From an uncultured Pirellulaceae bacterium (GTDB lineage: Bacteria > Planctomycetota > Planctomycetia > Pirellulales > Pirellulaceae): DNA of 9,430 nt. Under the pieces are notes generated by a model. That model was not told the DNA's origin. It searched no databases and was given only the letters and a program-made list of their open reading frames with translations. The stretch covers positions 1 to 9,430 of the forward strand of contig CAKQWG010000126.1 in the NCBI GenBank assembly GCA_934278005.1, written 5' to 3'. Shown here piece after piece: positions 1 to 7,453 of this stretch. Position 1 is the first letter of the stretch. Every line of letters starts with the position of its first letter. A program made the position numbers and the translations under genes.

Positions 1-107
1 TTTGGCGTTAGCCACGGTTGACTGACAAAACATGAAACTTCTGCGTGGGTGCTTATCACAATGTGTGCTGAGTAAAGGGAAGCCACGAGCGCAGTCTAGG
101 CAGCTCC

Positions 108-169
108 GCAAACGCGCTTCGATTGCAAACGCGCTTCGATTCCAAACGCGGTTCGATTGCAAACGCAGT
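108..169. repeat. 17-bp tandem repeat, about 3.6 copies, upstream of treZ
   Basis: Three full units of 17 bp start at 108, 125 and 142, followed by a partial unit from 159. The unit reads GCAAACGCGCTTCGATT. Unit 2 is identical to unit 1; unit 3 differs at two positions (C for G at its first base, G for C in the middle), and the fourth diverges after about 11 bases. The period is not a multiple of three and no credible reading frame spans it, so it is probably non-coding. It lies 60-120 bp before treZ and could be a simple slippage repeat or a set of binding sites. The sequence does not decide between these. Confidence 0.85.
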
Positions 170-219
170 GCCACTTTGGTACTCGGTTTGCAGAAAGGCG
201 TGCTGACCTTCACACATTT

Positions 220-224
220 AGGAG
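220..224 (+). promoter_or_regulatory. Shine-Dalgarno-like AGGAG before treZ
   Basis: AGGAG lies 3 nt before an ATG at 228 and 12 nt before a second in-frame ATG at 237. Neither spacing is ideal. It supports initiation in this place but does not settle which ATG is used; the protein would differ by only three residues. Confidence 0.5.
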
Positions 225-227
225 CTG

Positions 228-2111
228 ATGATTGCGATGAGCACAATTGTACGCCGACGCCCTTGCGGTGCAGAACCAACGTCCAGCGGTGTCACGTTTC
301 GCGTTTGGGCACCCAAACGAACTCGTGTCCGCATCCGTTCCATCTCTGACCACCGCATGTTTGAACTGGACGCAGAAGGGGACGGCTATTTCTCCGGCCA
401 CGCCGAGGGCTGGTCGACGGGAGACCAATACTTCTTTCGCCTAGATGACGACGAGTACGACTATCCCGATCCCGTGTCCAGGTTTCAGCCTCAGGGTGTG
501 CACGGTCCATCGCAGGTTGTCGACCCGCAAGCTTTCGAGTGGACCGACGGGGATTGGCCAGGAGTCGAACTGCGCGGACAAGTTATTTACGAGCTCCACA
601 TCGGCTGCTTCACGCACGCGGGCACATGGCAGGCCGCGATGGAAAAGCTGCCGCTGCTGTCCGAGGTGGGCGTGACCGTGGTCGAGCTCATGCCGGTCTC
701 CGAGTTCGACGGCCAGTTCGGCTGGGGCTACGATGGCGTCAAATGGTACGCGCCCACTCATCTATACGGCGCTCCCGACGATTTTCGCCGATTCGTCGAT
801 GCGGCACATGCTCTAGGCATGGGAGTTATCCTAGATGTTGTCTACAACCATTTCGGTCCCTCGGGCAATTACACCGCCGCCTTCTCTCCGTTCTTCATCT
901 CGCAACGGCATCCGACCGAGTGGGGCGACGCGCTCAACTTTGACGGTGCTGGAGCGTCGGGGGTCCGCGAGTTCGTCGTCAACAATGCCGCCTACTGGAT
1001 CGATGAATACCATCTCGACGGACTCAGGCTCGATGCCACCCAATCCATTTTCGATGACTCCTCACCGCACGTGCTAGCGGACCTCTCCGTGGCGGCGCGC
1101 GAAGCTGCGGCTGGACGCAAAATTATCATCGTGGCTGAAAATGAAACACAGGAAGTCCGCCACGTGCAAAGCGTTGATGATGGCGGCTTCGGATTGGATG
1201 GCCTGTGGAACGACGACTTCCATCACACCTGCCGAGTAGCCGCTACCGGACATGCGGAATTTTACTATGCCGATTATGCCGGGTCGGCCCAAGAGATCAT
1301 TTCAGCGATTCGCTATGGCTATCTCTTCCAAGGCCAGTACTCGCACGGCACGCGGCGCATGCGTGGCACTCCCGCCTGGGATATCGAAGGCTGGCGGTTC
1401 GTCACGTTTTTGCAGAATCACGATCAAGTAGCCAATTCGGCTCGCGGCTCGCGACTGCCCGATTTGACCTCCCCCGGAATCAACCGGGCGCTGACGGCGC
1501 TGTGGCTGTTGAGCCCCGGTACGCCGATGTTTTTCATGGGCCAAGAGTTTGGTTCGCGGACACCCTTCCGCTACTTCGCCGACCACGAGGTCGAGCTGGC
1601 TAACATGGTCCGCGCCGGGCGTTTCGAGGCTCTGCGACAATTTCCCCGCATCGCCGGCTGGCATGCCGACGGCCTGCCGCTGCCAGACCCCGCCGACGAA
1701 TCCACCTTCACCGAATGCAAGCTCGACTGGTCCAAGTTCGACAAGGAGTCACCCGCTTGGCGACTGCACTACGACTTGTTGCAGCTACGCAAGTTCGACC
1801 CGATGATCTCGCGCCTAGACAATCGCTTGATCCATAGTTGTGTCATACGCGACGGCTGCTTTGCACTCCGCTGGCACGCTGACAATGGAGAGCAGGATAG
1901 ACTGTTGCTCGTCAATTTTGGCCGCGACTACCGCTGGCTATGCGTGGCGGAACCCTTGGTCGCGCCACCGCCCGGCCGCGATTGGCGGATTCTATTCTCC
2001 AGTGAAGACGCGCGTTACGAAGGCTCCGGCACAGCGCTTCTGGACACCAAAAACTGGAACATTCCCGGCCATAGCGCTATTCTGCTGCACTGCGTGGAAA
2101 ACCCTGCATAG
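228..2111 (+). CDS. treZ: malto-oligosyltrehalose trehalohydrolase (TreZ)
   Basis: This GH13 family enzyme hydrolyses the bond between the terminal trehalosyl unit and the rest of maltooligosyl-trehalose and so releases trehalose. It is cytoplasmic and acts after TreY. The 627-residue product has an N-terminal CBM48-like beta domain (about 15-100, with GVTFRVWAPK at 21-30), a catalytic barrel and a C-terminal beta domain (about 535-625). GH13 residues are visible: D203 and H208 in DVVYNH, nucleophile D269 in DGLRLDA, acid/base E304 in VAENE, and D399 in FLQNHDQ. MPVSEF, FGWGYDG and YGAPDDF are typical of TreZ, as opposed to glycogen branching or debranching enzymes. The length fits the family, slightly long. 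The start is at 228 or 237. No treY or glgX follows; partners could lie upstream of the window. The gene looks intact, at about 60% G+C in a sampled stretch. Confidence 0.95.
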   Translation: MIAMSTIVRRRPCGAEPTSSGVTFRVWAPKRTRVRIRSISDHRMFELDAEGDGYFSGHAEGWSTGDQYFFRLDDDEYDYPDPVSRFQPQGVHGPSQVVDPQAFEWTDGDWPGVELRGQVIYELHIGCFTHAGTWQAAMEKLPLLSEVGVTVVELMPVSEFDGQFGWGYDGVKWYAPTHLYGAPDDFRRFVDAAHALGMGVILDVVYNHFGPSGNYTAAFSPFFISQRHPTEWGDALNFDGAGASGVREFVVNNAAYWIDEYHLDGLRLDATQSIFDDSSPHVLADLSVAAREAAAGRKIIIVAENETQEVRHVQSVDDGGFGLDGLWNDDFHHTCRVAATGHAEFYYADYAGSAQEIISAIRYGYLFQGQYSHGTRRMRGTPAWDIEGWRFVTFLQNHDQVANSARGSRLPDLTSPGINRALTALWLLSPGTPMFFMGQEFGSRTPFRYFADHEVELANMVRAGRFEALRQFPRIAGWHADGLPLPDPADESTFTECKLDWSKFDKESPAWRLHYDLLQLRKFDPMISRLDNRLIHSCVIRDGCFALRWHADNGEQDRLLLVNFGRDYRWLCVAEPLVAPPPGRDWRILFSSEDARYEGSGTALLDTKNWNIPGHSAILLHCVENPA

Positions 2112-2134
2112 ACGGCTTCACTCGACGAACGCAC

Positions 2135-2170
2135 AGGTTTAGGTCATAATAACATACCCTACCTAAACCT
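2135..2170. repeat. perfect 10-bp inverted repeat after treZ, candidate hairpin
   Basis: The arms AGGTTTAGGT (2135-2144) and ACCTAAACCT (2161-2170) are exact reverse complements, separated by a 16-nt A+T-rich loop. The structure begins 24 nt after the treZ stop codon and lies 82 nt before the next start. It could end treZ transcription, but no T-run follows on either strand, so it does not meet the usual intrinsic terminator pattern. A protein-binding palindrome for the downstream gene is the alternative. Confidence 0.6.
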
Positions 2171-2251
2171 ACTGCGTCTTAAGCTCCCCTATACAGACGC
2201 TGTGTGGAGGCACCCGTCGCCTGAAGTTCCACCACCTGCCGAAAACTTGCG

Positions 2252-5200
2252 ATGAGAAATTCATGGATTAGTTGCTGGAAGCTGCCCCTGTATTGCCTGG
2301 CTCTCGTCGCATGCTCATCGGCCGCCGGGACGCTGTGCGGATTGGTTTCAGTGCAAGCTGAAGATGCAGCCACTATTAGTGCGCCGTCCAGCGCCTCCTC
2401 CACCGCCACCGCCGCCGACTTTGAATTCTTCGAACGCCAAGTCCGGCCGCTGTTGGTAGAAAATTGCTACAGTTGCCACAGCGCGCAAGCAGTCAAGTTG
2501 CAAGCCGGCTTACGACTGGACAGTCGCGCGGCATTGCTGCGCGGCGGTGACTCCGGTCCAGCCGTCGTCGCTGGAAATGCCAACGCGAGCTTGTTGATTG
2601 AATCGGTGCGCTACGAATCGTATGAGATGCCACCGAAAGGTAAGCTCAGCGATGAAGATGTGGCCACGCTGGAGCGCTGGGTCGAACTTGGGGCACCTTG
2701 GCCAGACGGGCCAGACGAGACCGACCAGCCAGTCGAAACGGCTCGGGCTACGTTCGACTTGCAGCAGCGCGCCGCCGAGCACTGGGCATGGCAGCCTCTC
2801 ACGAACTCTAAACCGCCCGAGGTCCAAGATCTGTCCTGGCCGCTGGGAGATATCGATCGGTTCATACTCGCTCGGCTGGAACAGGCCGACCTAGCTCCCG
2901 CTCCCGACGTCGATCGCGCTAGCCTGCTGCGGCGGCTGTGCTTCGACCTGCTGGGCCTGCCGCCGACGGCTGAGCAAATGTCTGAGTTCCAACGGGATTC
3001 GGGCACTACGTCCGAGGCTACTCAACGCATGGTGGACCAGTTGCTACAGTCGCGGCACTTCGGCGAGCGCTGGGGCAGGCACTGGCTGGATCTGGTGCGC
3101 TACGCCGAATCGCGCGGGCACGAATTCGACGATGATTCGGACAATGCATACCAGTATCGCGACTATGTGATTCGCGCACTCAATGCAGATGTGCCCTACG
3201 ATCAATTTGTCCGCGAGCATATTGCCGGCGATCTACTCCCCAGTCCCCGCCTGAACCCTAAGCTGGGTTTCAATGAATCCATCCTCGGAACCGGCTTCTG
3301 GTTTTTGGGAGAATGGGTGCATTCACCCGTCGACATCCGCAAGGACGAGGCCGACCGCTTCGACAATATGATCGATGTCATGTCCAAGACCTTTCTAGGT
3401 GTTACAGTGGCTTGCGCGCGCTGCCACGATCATAAATTCGATGCCATCTCAACTGCCGACTACTACGCGCTGAGCGGCTTTCTGCAGAGCAGCGACTATC
3501 GCCAGGTTCGCTTCGATTCGATCGAACACAATCGCGGCATCGCAGGCCAGCTATCGCAGCTCGATGCCAGCTACCGACAGCAGATCGAACAATTACTGGC
3601 AGCGGAACTTTCTTCACTGGACGCCGACCGCCCCTGCCCCTCCAGCCTTCTGCCACACACTGCCGCCATGAGCGTAGCCTACTGCGCCGATGCGGCTGGC
3701 GAGTATGTGCAGGATGGTTTTATCTTCGGTGAGCGTCCCAGACAGGCTGGCGAACTAGATCTCGGTCCAGACGGTCAACTGCGGTGCGTGCCATACACGA
3801 CTGCGGCCTCCGATCCGTTTTGGCAGGGATTGCAGTCGACAGGCCAGGCCGCGCGTTCGCGCAGTATCTTGTCTCCGCTACCGCGCAGCGGACGCACGCT
3901 GCGAACAGAAACTTTCGAACTGACCGCAGGTGAGGTCTGGTGTCGCGTCCACGGAGCGGGACACGTTTTCGCCTGCGTCGATTCGCACTACTTGGTAGCT
4001 GGACCACTGCACGCGCAGACCCTGCAAGCCATTCATCCAGATCAACCGTGGGTCAAACTCGATCTGTCGCGCTACGTGGGCCATCGTCTGCATCTACAGT
4101 TCACACCTGATAGCGCGACCGAGTTGCAAGTCTCGGCAGTGCTCCAGAGCCACGCGCCGCAGCAACTCGCGCAGGCCAAACAGGCTATCGAGCACTTGGA
4201 ACAACAGCAAAGCCACTGGTCGGCACTGCGCCAGCAACGCATCGAGCAGGTTAAAGCAACGACTCCTGAGCTATCGTCAGAGCTCGACAGGCTGACTGCC
4301 GAGTGGCACGCGAAGCGGCTGGCTCTGCAAAGTGCCGTACAGCACACATCGCGTTTGGCGATGGCGATGATCGACAGCTCAGGCGAGGATGAGCATGTGC
4401 TCATCCGCGGCAGCGCGGCCAATCCTGGCAAGCGCGAACCACGCCATTTCCTGACAGCCCTGGCAGGCGATCAACCTATGCAGATCCCCAGCGGCAGCGG
4501 ACGCTTACAGTTGGCCGAGCGGATCAACGATCCCGACAATCCGCTCCCCTCGCGCGTTATCGTCAATCGCCTGTGGCATCACTTGATGGGACACGGCTTG
4601 GTGCGCACCACGGATGACTTCGGCGTGCTCGGACAACTGCCCACCCATCCCGAACTGTTGGATTTTCTCGCCCAGGACTTTTTAGACAACGGAAGAAGTC
4701 TCAAACATTCGATTCGCACCATCGTGCTGAGCCGCACCTATGGCATCTCGGGCCGCTTCGACCCGCGTGCCCTGCAAGTCGACCCGAACAACAACCTGTG
4801 GCATTACCGGCCGCCTCGAAGACTTCAGGGAGAGGCGATTCGCGATGCCCTACTGGCCATCTCCGGCGAATTGGATCAGACGATGTTCGGCGAGCCCATA
4901 CCGATCCACCTGACTCCCTTTATGGACGGGCGTGGACGCCCGGCCGAAAGCGGCCCGCTGACCGGCGACGCCAGGCGCTCCATCTATATCGCCGTTCGCA
5001 GGAACTTTCTGTCGCCGTTTATGCTGGCCTTCGATACGCCCACTCCCTTCAGCACCATGGGTCGCCGCAACAATTCCAACGTGCCCGCCCAAGCCCTGAT
5101 ACTTATGAACGATCCGTTGGTCGCGCAGTTGACCCGCGCCTGGGCCGAGCAAGCCATGCAGGCGGTCCCACTGAAAGTTGACCGGCACGATCAGCCGCAG

Positions 5201-5398
5201 ACGGCCGTCGCGCCGCGCGTTGCCTGGCTCTACCAATCCGGCTTAGGCCGGGCTGCGACCGAGCGCGAGAGCCAGCTCGCGACTGAGTTCATTCTTAGTC
5301 AGGCTCAGCAGCGATCGCTGCAGGTCGATTCACTAGAGTTGTGGCAAGAGCTGGCCCATGCTCTGATCAATACGAAAGAGTTCATCTTTGTCAAATAG
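2252..5398 (+). CDS. PSCyt1-DUF1549-DUF1553 exported cytochrome-like protein
   Basis: This is a 1048-residue planctomycete-type protein of unresolved biochemical role, probably exported and heme-binding. A hydrophobic N-terminus (about 9-36) carries LVAC at 18-21, which could be a lipobox; cleavage after VQA (36) is the other option. A PSCyt1 domain (about 62-110) holds the CYSCH heme motif at 72-76 and an EMPPKGKLS segment. DUF1549 (about 198-418) contains RWGRHWLDLVRYAES, HIAGDLLP and a second CxxCH, CARCH at 388-392, followed by DHKFD. The middle region (about 470-632) looks beta-rich and I do not recognise it; a Gln/Leu-rich probable coiled coil (about 634-695) follows. DUF1553 (about 749-1048) has VIVNRLWHHLMG, RRNNSNVPAQAL and the typical ending ALINTKEFIFVK. 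No clear ribosome binding site precedes the ATG, which is common in this group. The DUF1501 gene follows within a few bases, so co-transcription is very likely. I know of no established reaction for this family. Confidence 0.93.
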   Translation: MRNSWISCWKLPLYCLALVACSSAAGTLCGLVSVQAEDAATISAPSSASSTATAADFEFFERQVRPLLVENCYSCHSAQAVKLQAGLRLDSRAALLRGGDSGPAVVAGNANASLLIESVRYESYEMPPKGKLSDEDVATLERWVELGAPWPDGPDETDQPVETARATFDLQQRAAEHWAWQPLTNSKPPEVQDLSWPLGDIDRFILARLEQADLAPAPDVDRASLLRRLCFDLLGLPPTAEQMSEFQRDSGTTSEATQRMVDQLLQSRHFGERWGRHWLDLVRYAESRGHEFDDDSDNAYQYRDYVIRALNADVPYDQFVREHIAGDLLPSPRLNPKLGFNESILGTGFWFLGEWVHSPVDIRKDEADRFDNMIDVMSKTFLGVTVACARCHDHKFDAISTADYYALSGFLQSSDYRQVRFDSIEHNRGIAGQLSQLDASYRQQIEQLLAAELSSLDADRPCPSSLLPHTAAMSVAYCADAAGEYVQDGFIFGERPRQAGELDLGPDGQLRCVPYTTAASDPFWQGLQSTGQAARSRSILSPLPRSGRTLRTETFELTAGEVWCRVHGAGHVFACVDSHYLVAGPLHAQTLQAIHPDQPWVKLDLSRYVGHRLHLQFTPDSATELQVSAVLQSHAPQQLAQAKQAIEHLEQQQSHWSALRQQRIEQVKATTPELSSELDRLTAEWHAKRLALQSAVQHTSRLAMAMIDSSGEDEHVLIRGSAANPGKREPRHFLTALAGDQPMQIPSGSGRLQLAERINDPDNPLPSRVIVNRLWHHLMGHGLVRTTDDFGVLGQLPTHPELLDFLAQDFLDNGRSLKHSIRTIVLSRTYGISGRFDPRALQVDPNNNLWHYRPPRRLQGEAIRDALLAISGELDQTMFGEPIPIHLTPFMDGRGRPAESGPLTGDARRSIYIAVRRNFLSPFMLAFDTPTPFSTMGRRNNSNVPAQALILMNDPLVAQLTRAWAEQAMQAVPLKVDRHDQPQTAVAPRVAWLYQSGLGRAATERESQLATEFILSQAQQRSLQVDSLELWQELAHALINTKEFIFVK

Positions 5399-5405
5399 AG
5401 AACCG

Positions 5406-6920
5406 ATGCACCACATCCGTTTGAATCAGTGGCAACACGCGTCTGCTTATCCATGCCAGCGTGCGACAAGCCCCAGTGGCTTGCAGTTGCCGACATCGCG
5501 GCGCGATATGCTGCAGCGGTGCGGTGGCGGACTGGCCGGCATCGCCCTAGCAGCCTTGCTCAACGACCGTGCATTTGCAGCGGCCCCCTCCGGCTTGCTC
5601 GAGCAACGCGCGCCTGCAGCGGATGGCAGTCCGCTACTGGGCCTGCATCACTTGCCCAGCGCCAAGCGGGTTATCTTCCTCTACATGGACGGCGGACCGT
5701 CGCAGGTCGATACGTTCGATCCCAAGCCACTGCTCGGCCGCTTCGACGGTCAGGATCCCAGTCGCTTCTTTGCGGTTGAACCGACTCAGTTCAACAACAA
5801 TGGCAAGGTCTTGGCCAGCCCCTGGAAGTTTCGCCAGTATGGCCAGTCGGGCCTGCCCATCAGCGATCTGTTCCCGCACATCGCCACCTGTGCAGACGAA
5901 TTAGCCGTGGTGCGCTCGATGGTCTCTGAGTTCCCGGAGCACACCTTCGCCAACTATTTTTTGCACACGGGGAGCGGCCTGCAGGGCCGGCCCAGCATGG
6001 GAGCCTGGGTCAACTACGGCCTGGGGAGTGAGTGTCACGACCTGCCCGGATTCGTGGCCATCAACGGCGGGCTGATTCCTCCGGGCGGCCTGGACTGCTT
6101 TGGCTCAGGCTTTTTGCCGGCCAGTTACCAGGGCTCGGTATTTAAGCCCAGCGGCTCGGCGGTGTCCAACGTGTCGCCCAGCGAGGCGACTGCCCGCCAA
6201 CAGCAAGACAAGCTCTCTCTCGTGCAGCAGCTCGACAACATCGCCCTCGAAGAATCCGGGCACCATCAGGCGCTGGAGTCGGCCATCAAGAATTATGAAT
6301 TGGCCTACGCCATGCAAATGGCAGTCCCCGAGCTGATGTCGATCGACGACGAACCGGCATATCTGCGCAGAGAGTATGGCTTGGAAGCCGAGTACGAGCC
6401 GACGCGGATCTACGCCGCGGAATGCTTGCTGGCGCGGCGTTTAATAGAGCGTGGCGTGCGCTTCGTCGAACTGACTTGTCCCAACGTGGGCAACGATCGC
6501 TGGGACCAACACAGCCAGCTTAAGCGAGGGCACGAGAACAATGCCCGCGCCGTCGATCAACCCATCGCAGCCCTGCTGAAAGACCTACGGCAACGCGGCT
6601 TGCTCGACGAAACGCTCGTCATCTGGGCCGGAGAGTTCGGCAGAACGCCATTTGCCCAAGGCAGCGATGGCCGCGATCACAATCCGTTCGGTTTTACGAT
6701 TTGGATGGCCGGCGGAGGCGTAAGAGCTGGCACGGTCTACGGCGCCACCGACGAGTGGGGTTATAAGGCCATTGAAAACCGCATGGAAATGCACGACTTG
6801 CACGCCACCATGCTGCATCTCCTGGGCGTCGATCACACCCGCTCCACCTACCGCTTTGGCGGTCGCGACATGCGTTTGACCGACGTCAAAGGCCACGTCG
6901 TGCACGAGCTAATCGCATAG
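5406..6920 (+). CDS. DUF1501 family Tat-exported protein
   Basis: The product is 504 residues if started at the ATG 7 nt after the preceding stop codon. A TTG at 5388 with AAAGAG upstream would add six residues and overlap the previous gene by 11 nt. A twin-arginine signal is visible: SRRDML at 31-36, a hydrophobic stretch to about 52, then AFAAA near 56-60, so export by Tat is likely. The rest is a classic DUF1501 protein, a family with an alkaline phosphatase/sulfatase-like fold. Conserved stretches are YMDGGPSQVDTFDP (93-106), GRPSMGAWVNYGLG (194-207), WDQH (366-369), GEFGRTP (409-415), GRDHNPFGF (422-430), DLHATMLHLLG (464-474) and GRDMRLTDV (486-494). Such genes regularly follow DUF1549/DUF1553 genes in planctomycetes, which suggests a joint function in the envelope, but the substrate is unknown. 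The gene looks intact. Confidence 0.93.
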   Translation: MHHIRLNQWQHASAYPCQRATSPSGLQLPTSRRDMLQRCGGGLAGIALAALLNDRAFAAAPSGLLEQRAPAADGSPLLGLHHLPSAKRVIFLYMDGGPSQVDTFDPKPLLGRFDGQDPSRFFAVEPTQFNNNGKVLASPWKFRQYGQSGLPISDLFPHIATCADELAVVRSMVSEFPEHTFANYFLHTGSGLQGRPSMGAWVNYGLGSECHDLPGFVAINGGLIPPGGLDCFGSGFLPASYQGSVFKPSGSAVSNVSPSEATARQQQDKLSLVQQLDNIALEESGHHQALESAIKNYELAYAMQMAVPELMSIDDEPAYLRREYGLEAEYEPTRIYAAECLLARRLIERGVRFVELTCPNVGNDRWDQHSQLKRGHENNARAVDQPIAALLKDLRQRGLLDETLVIWAGEFGRTPFAQGSDGRDHNPFGFTIWMAGGGVRAGTVYGATDEWGYKAIENRMEMHDLHATMLHLLGVDHTRSTYRFGGRDMRLTDVKGHVVHELIA

Positions 6921-7051
6921 CCGCCACTCTCCACTGACTCCCCTCACTCAATCAACCCAGCTCAGTCGACGCACTGTGTCCAAATGCTATAGCCCAGCCC
7001 CACACAACCACTTTGTGAAAACGGCCCGCGGGGGATGAAGGCAGTCTCAGA

Positions 7052-7077
7052 ATCTTCTATCCGACCATCTTCTAACC
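7052..7077 (+). repeat. paired 11-nt repeat, copy 1 (forward)
   Basis: ATCTTCTATCC (7052-7062) and ATCTTCTAACC (7067-7077) are separated by 4 nt, giving a 15-nt period. The first unit differs from the consensus ATCTTCTAACC at one base. This pair is the left arm of the inverted set ending at 7156. Confidence 0.9.
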
Positions 7078-7104
7078 AACAGTCGCTCGGCGCTATCGTC
7101 TTGA

Positions 7105-7122
7105 AGCTGCTTTTGCGCAGCT
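7105..7122. repeat. small hairpin inside the 105-bp inverted set
   Basis: AGCTGC (7105-7110) and GCAGCT (7117-7122) are exact complements around the 6-nt loop TTTTGC. This is the only clear structure in the 53 nt between the two repeat pairs. Confidence 0.55.
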
Positions 7123-7130
7123 AAAACCGC

Positions 7131-7156
7131 GGTTAGAAGATGGATGGTTAAAAAAT
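7131..7156 (-). repeat. paired 11-nt repeat, copy 2 (reverse)
   Basis: GGTTAGAAGAT (7131-7141) and GGTTAAAAAAT (7146-7156) are the reverse-complement form at the same 15-nt period. Read as its complement, this 26-nt arm matches the 7052-7077 arm at 21 of 26 positions, with the inner 13 positions identical. The two arms could form a long stem around 53 nt. Confidence 0.9.
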
Positions 7157-7161
7157 CTGGC

Positions 7162-7225
7162 ACTCTCTTTGCCTCGACGTCCCAGCCGGGCTAGCTCACG
7201 CCACTCACCGGCTGTGACAGAGAGT
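7162..7225. repeat. two nested inverted repeats, candidate structured element
   Basis: ACTCTCT (7162-7168) pairs with AGAGAGT (7219-7225). Inside them CAGCCGG (7183-7189) pairs with CCGGCTG (7208-7214). The internal gaps are unequal (14 and 4 nt) and the apical loop is 18 nt. Both stems are perfect and nested, so one RNA fold could contain them. I see no covariation evidence and no resemblance to an RNA family I know. Confidence 0.4.
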
Positions 7226-7403
7226 ACGTGACGGCATAAAAGCGGCGCTACAGCACATTGCAGAAAACAATTTCACGAAACTTGCGAGATTGCGCGTAAG
7301 AGATTTGGCTCTCGATCGTCTATATAACTAGGACTCGATCCAACTCTTAACTCCAGGCCAAGAATGCGGCAGCTATCGGCCGGGGACACATATCGATCAA
7401 GGC

Positions 7404-7429
7404 ATCTTCTAACCGTCGATTTTCTAACC
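7404..7429 (+). repeat. paired 11-nt repeat, copy 3 (forward), upstream of the GxxExxY gene
   Basis: ATCTTCTAACC (7404-7414) and ATTTTCTAACC (7419-7429) stand at the 15-nt period. The pair ends 24 nt before the preferred start at 7454, so it lies in the probable leader or promoter of the nuclease-like gene. Confidence 0.9.
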
Positions 7430-7453
7430 TTTAACACGGCGACTCAGTATCCC

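Larger units (their letters stand above)
7052..7156. mobile_element. candidate 105-bp gene-less mini-element with paired-repeat ends
   Basis: Two 26-nt arms in inverted orientation enclose 53 nt with a small hairpin. The arms are the same type as those enclosing the GxxExxY gene 247 bp downstream, so this could be a MITE-like or REP-like derivative of the gene-carrying form. No target-site duplication is evident outside the arms. Alternatives are a structured 3' end for the DUF1501 transcript (no T-run follows) or a protein-binding array. The arrangement is seen directly; mobility is inferred. Confidence 0.4.
6921..7453. other. 533-bp gene-free region holding repeat structures
   Basis: No convincing coding region is seen here between the DUF1501 stop and the preferred start of the GxxExxY gene. 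Positions 6921-7051 show nothing beyond a short GC palindrome near 7025-7032. Positions 7052-7156 hold an inverted set of paired repeats. Positions 7162-7225 hold two nested inverted repeats. Positions 7226-7403 are more A+T-rich and include TATATAAC at 7321-7328, which could be a promoter -10 region, although no well-spaced -35 is visible. Another repeat pair lies at 7404-7429. Confidence 0.7.

Noticed and set aside
1..20. GGCGTTAGCCACGG at the left edge as a dispersed planctomycete intergenic repeat
   Set aside because: It looks familiar, but only one copy is in the window and it is cut near the edge, so it cannot be supported from this sequence.
32..349. Small + strand open frame across the tandem repeat
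   Set aside because: It crosses a 17-bp repeat whose period shifts frame and overlaps the start of treZ in another frame, with no protein-like conservation visible.
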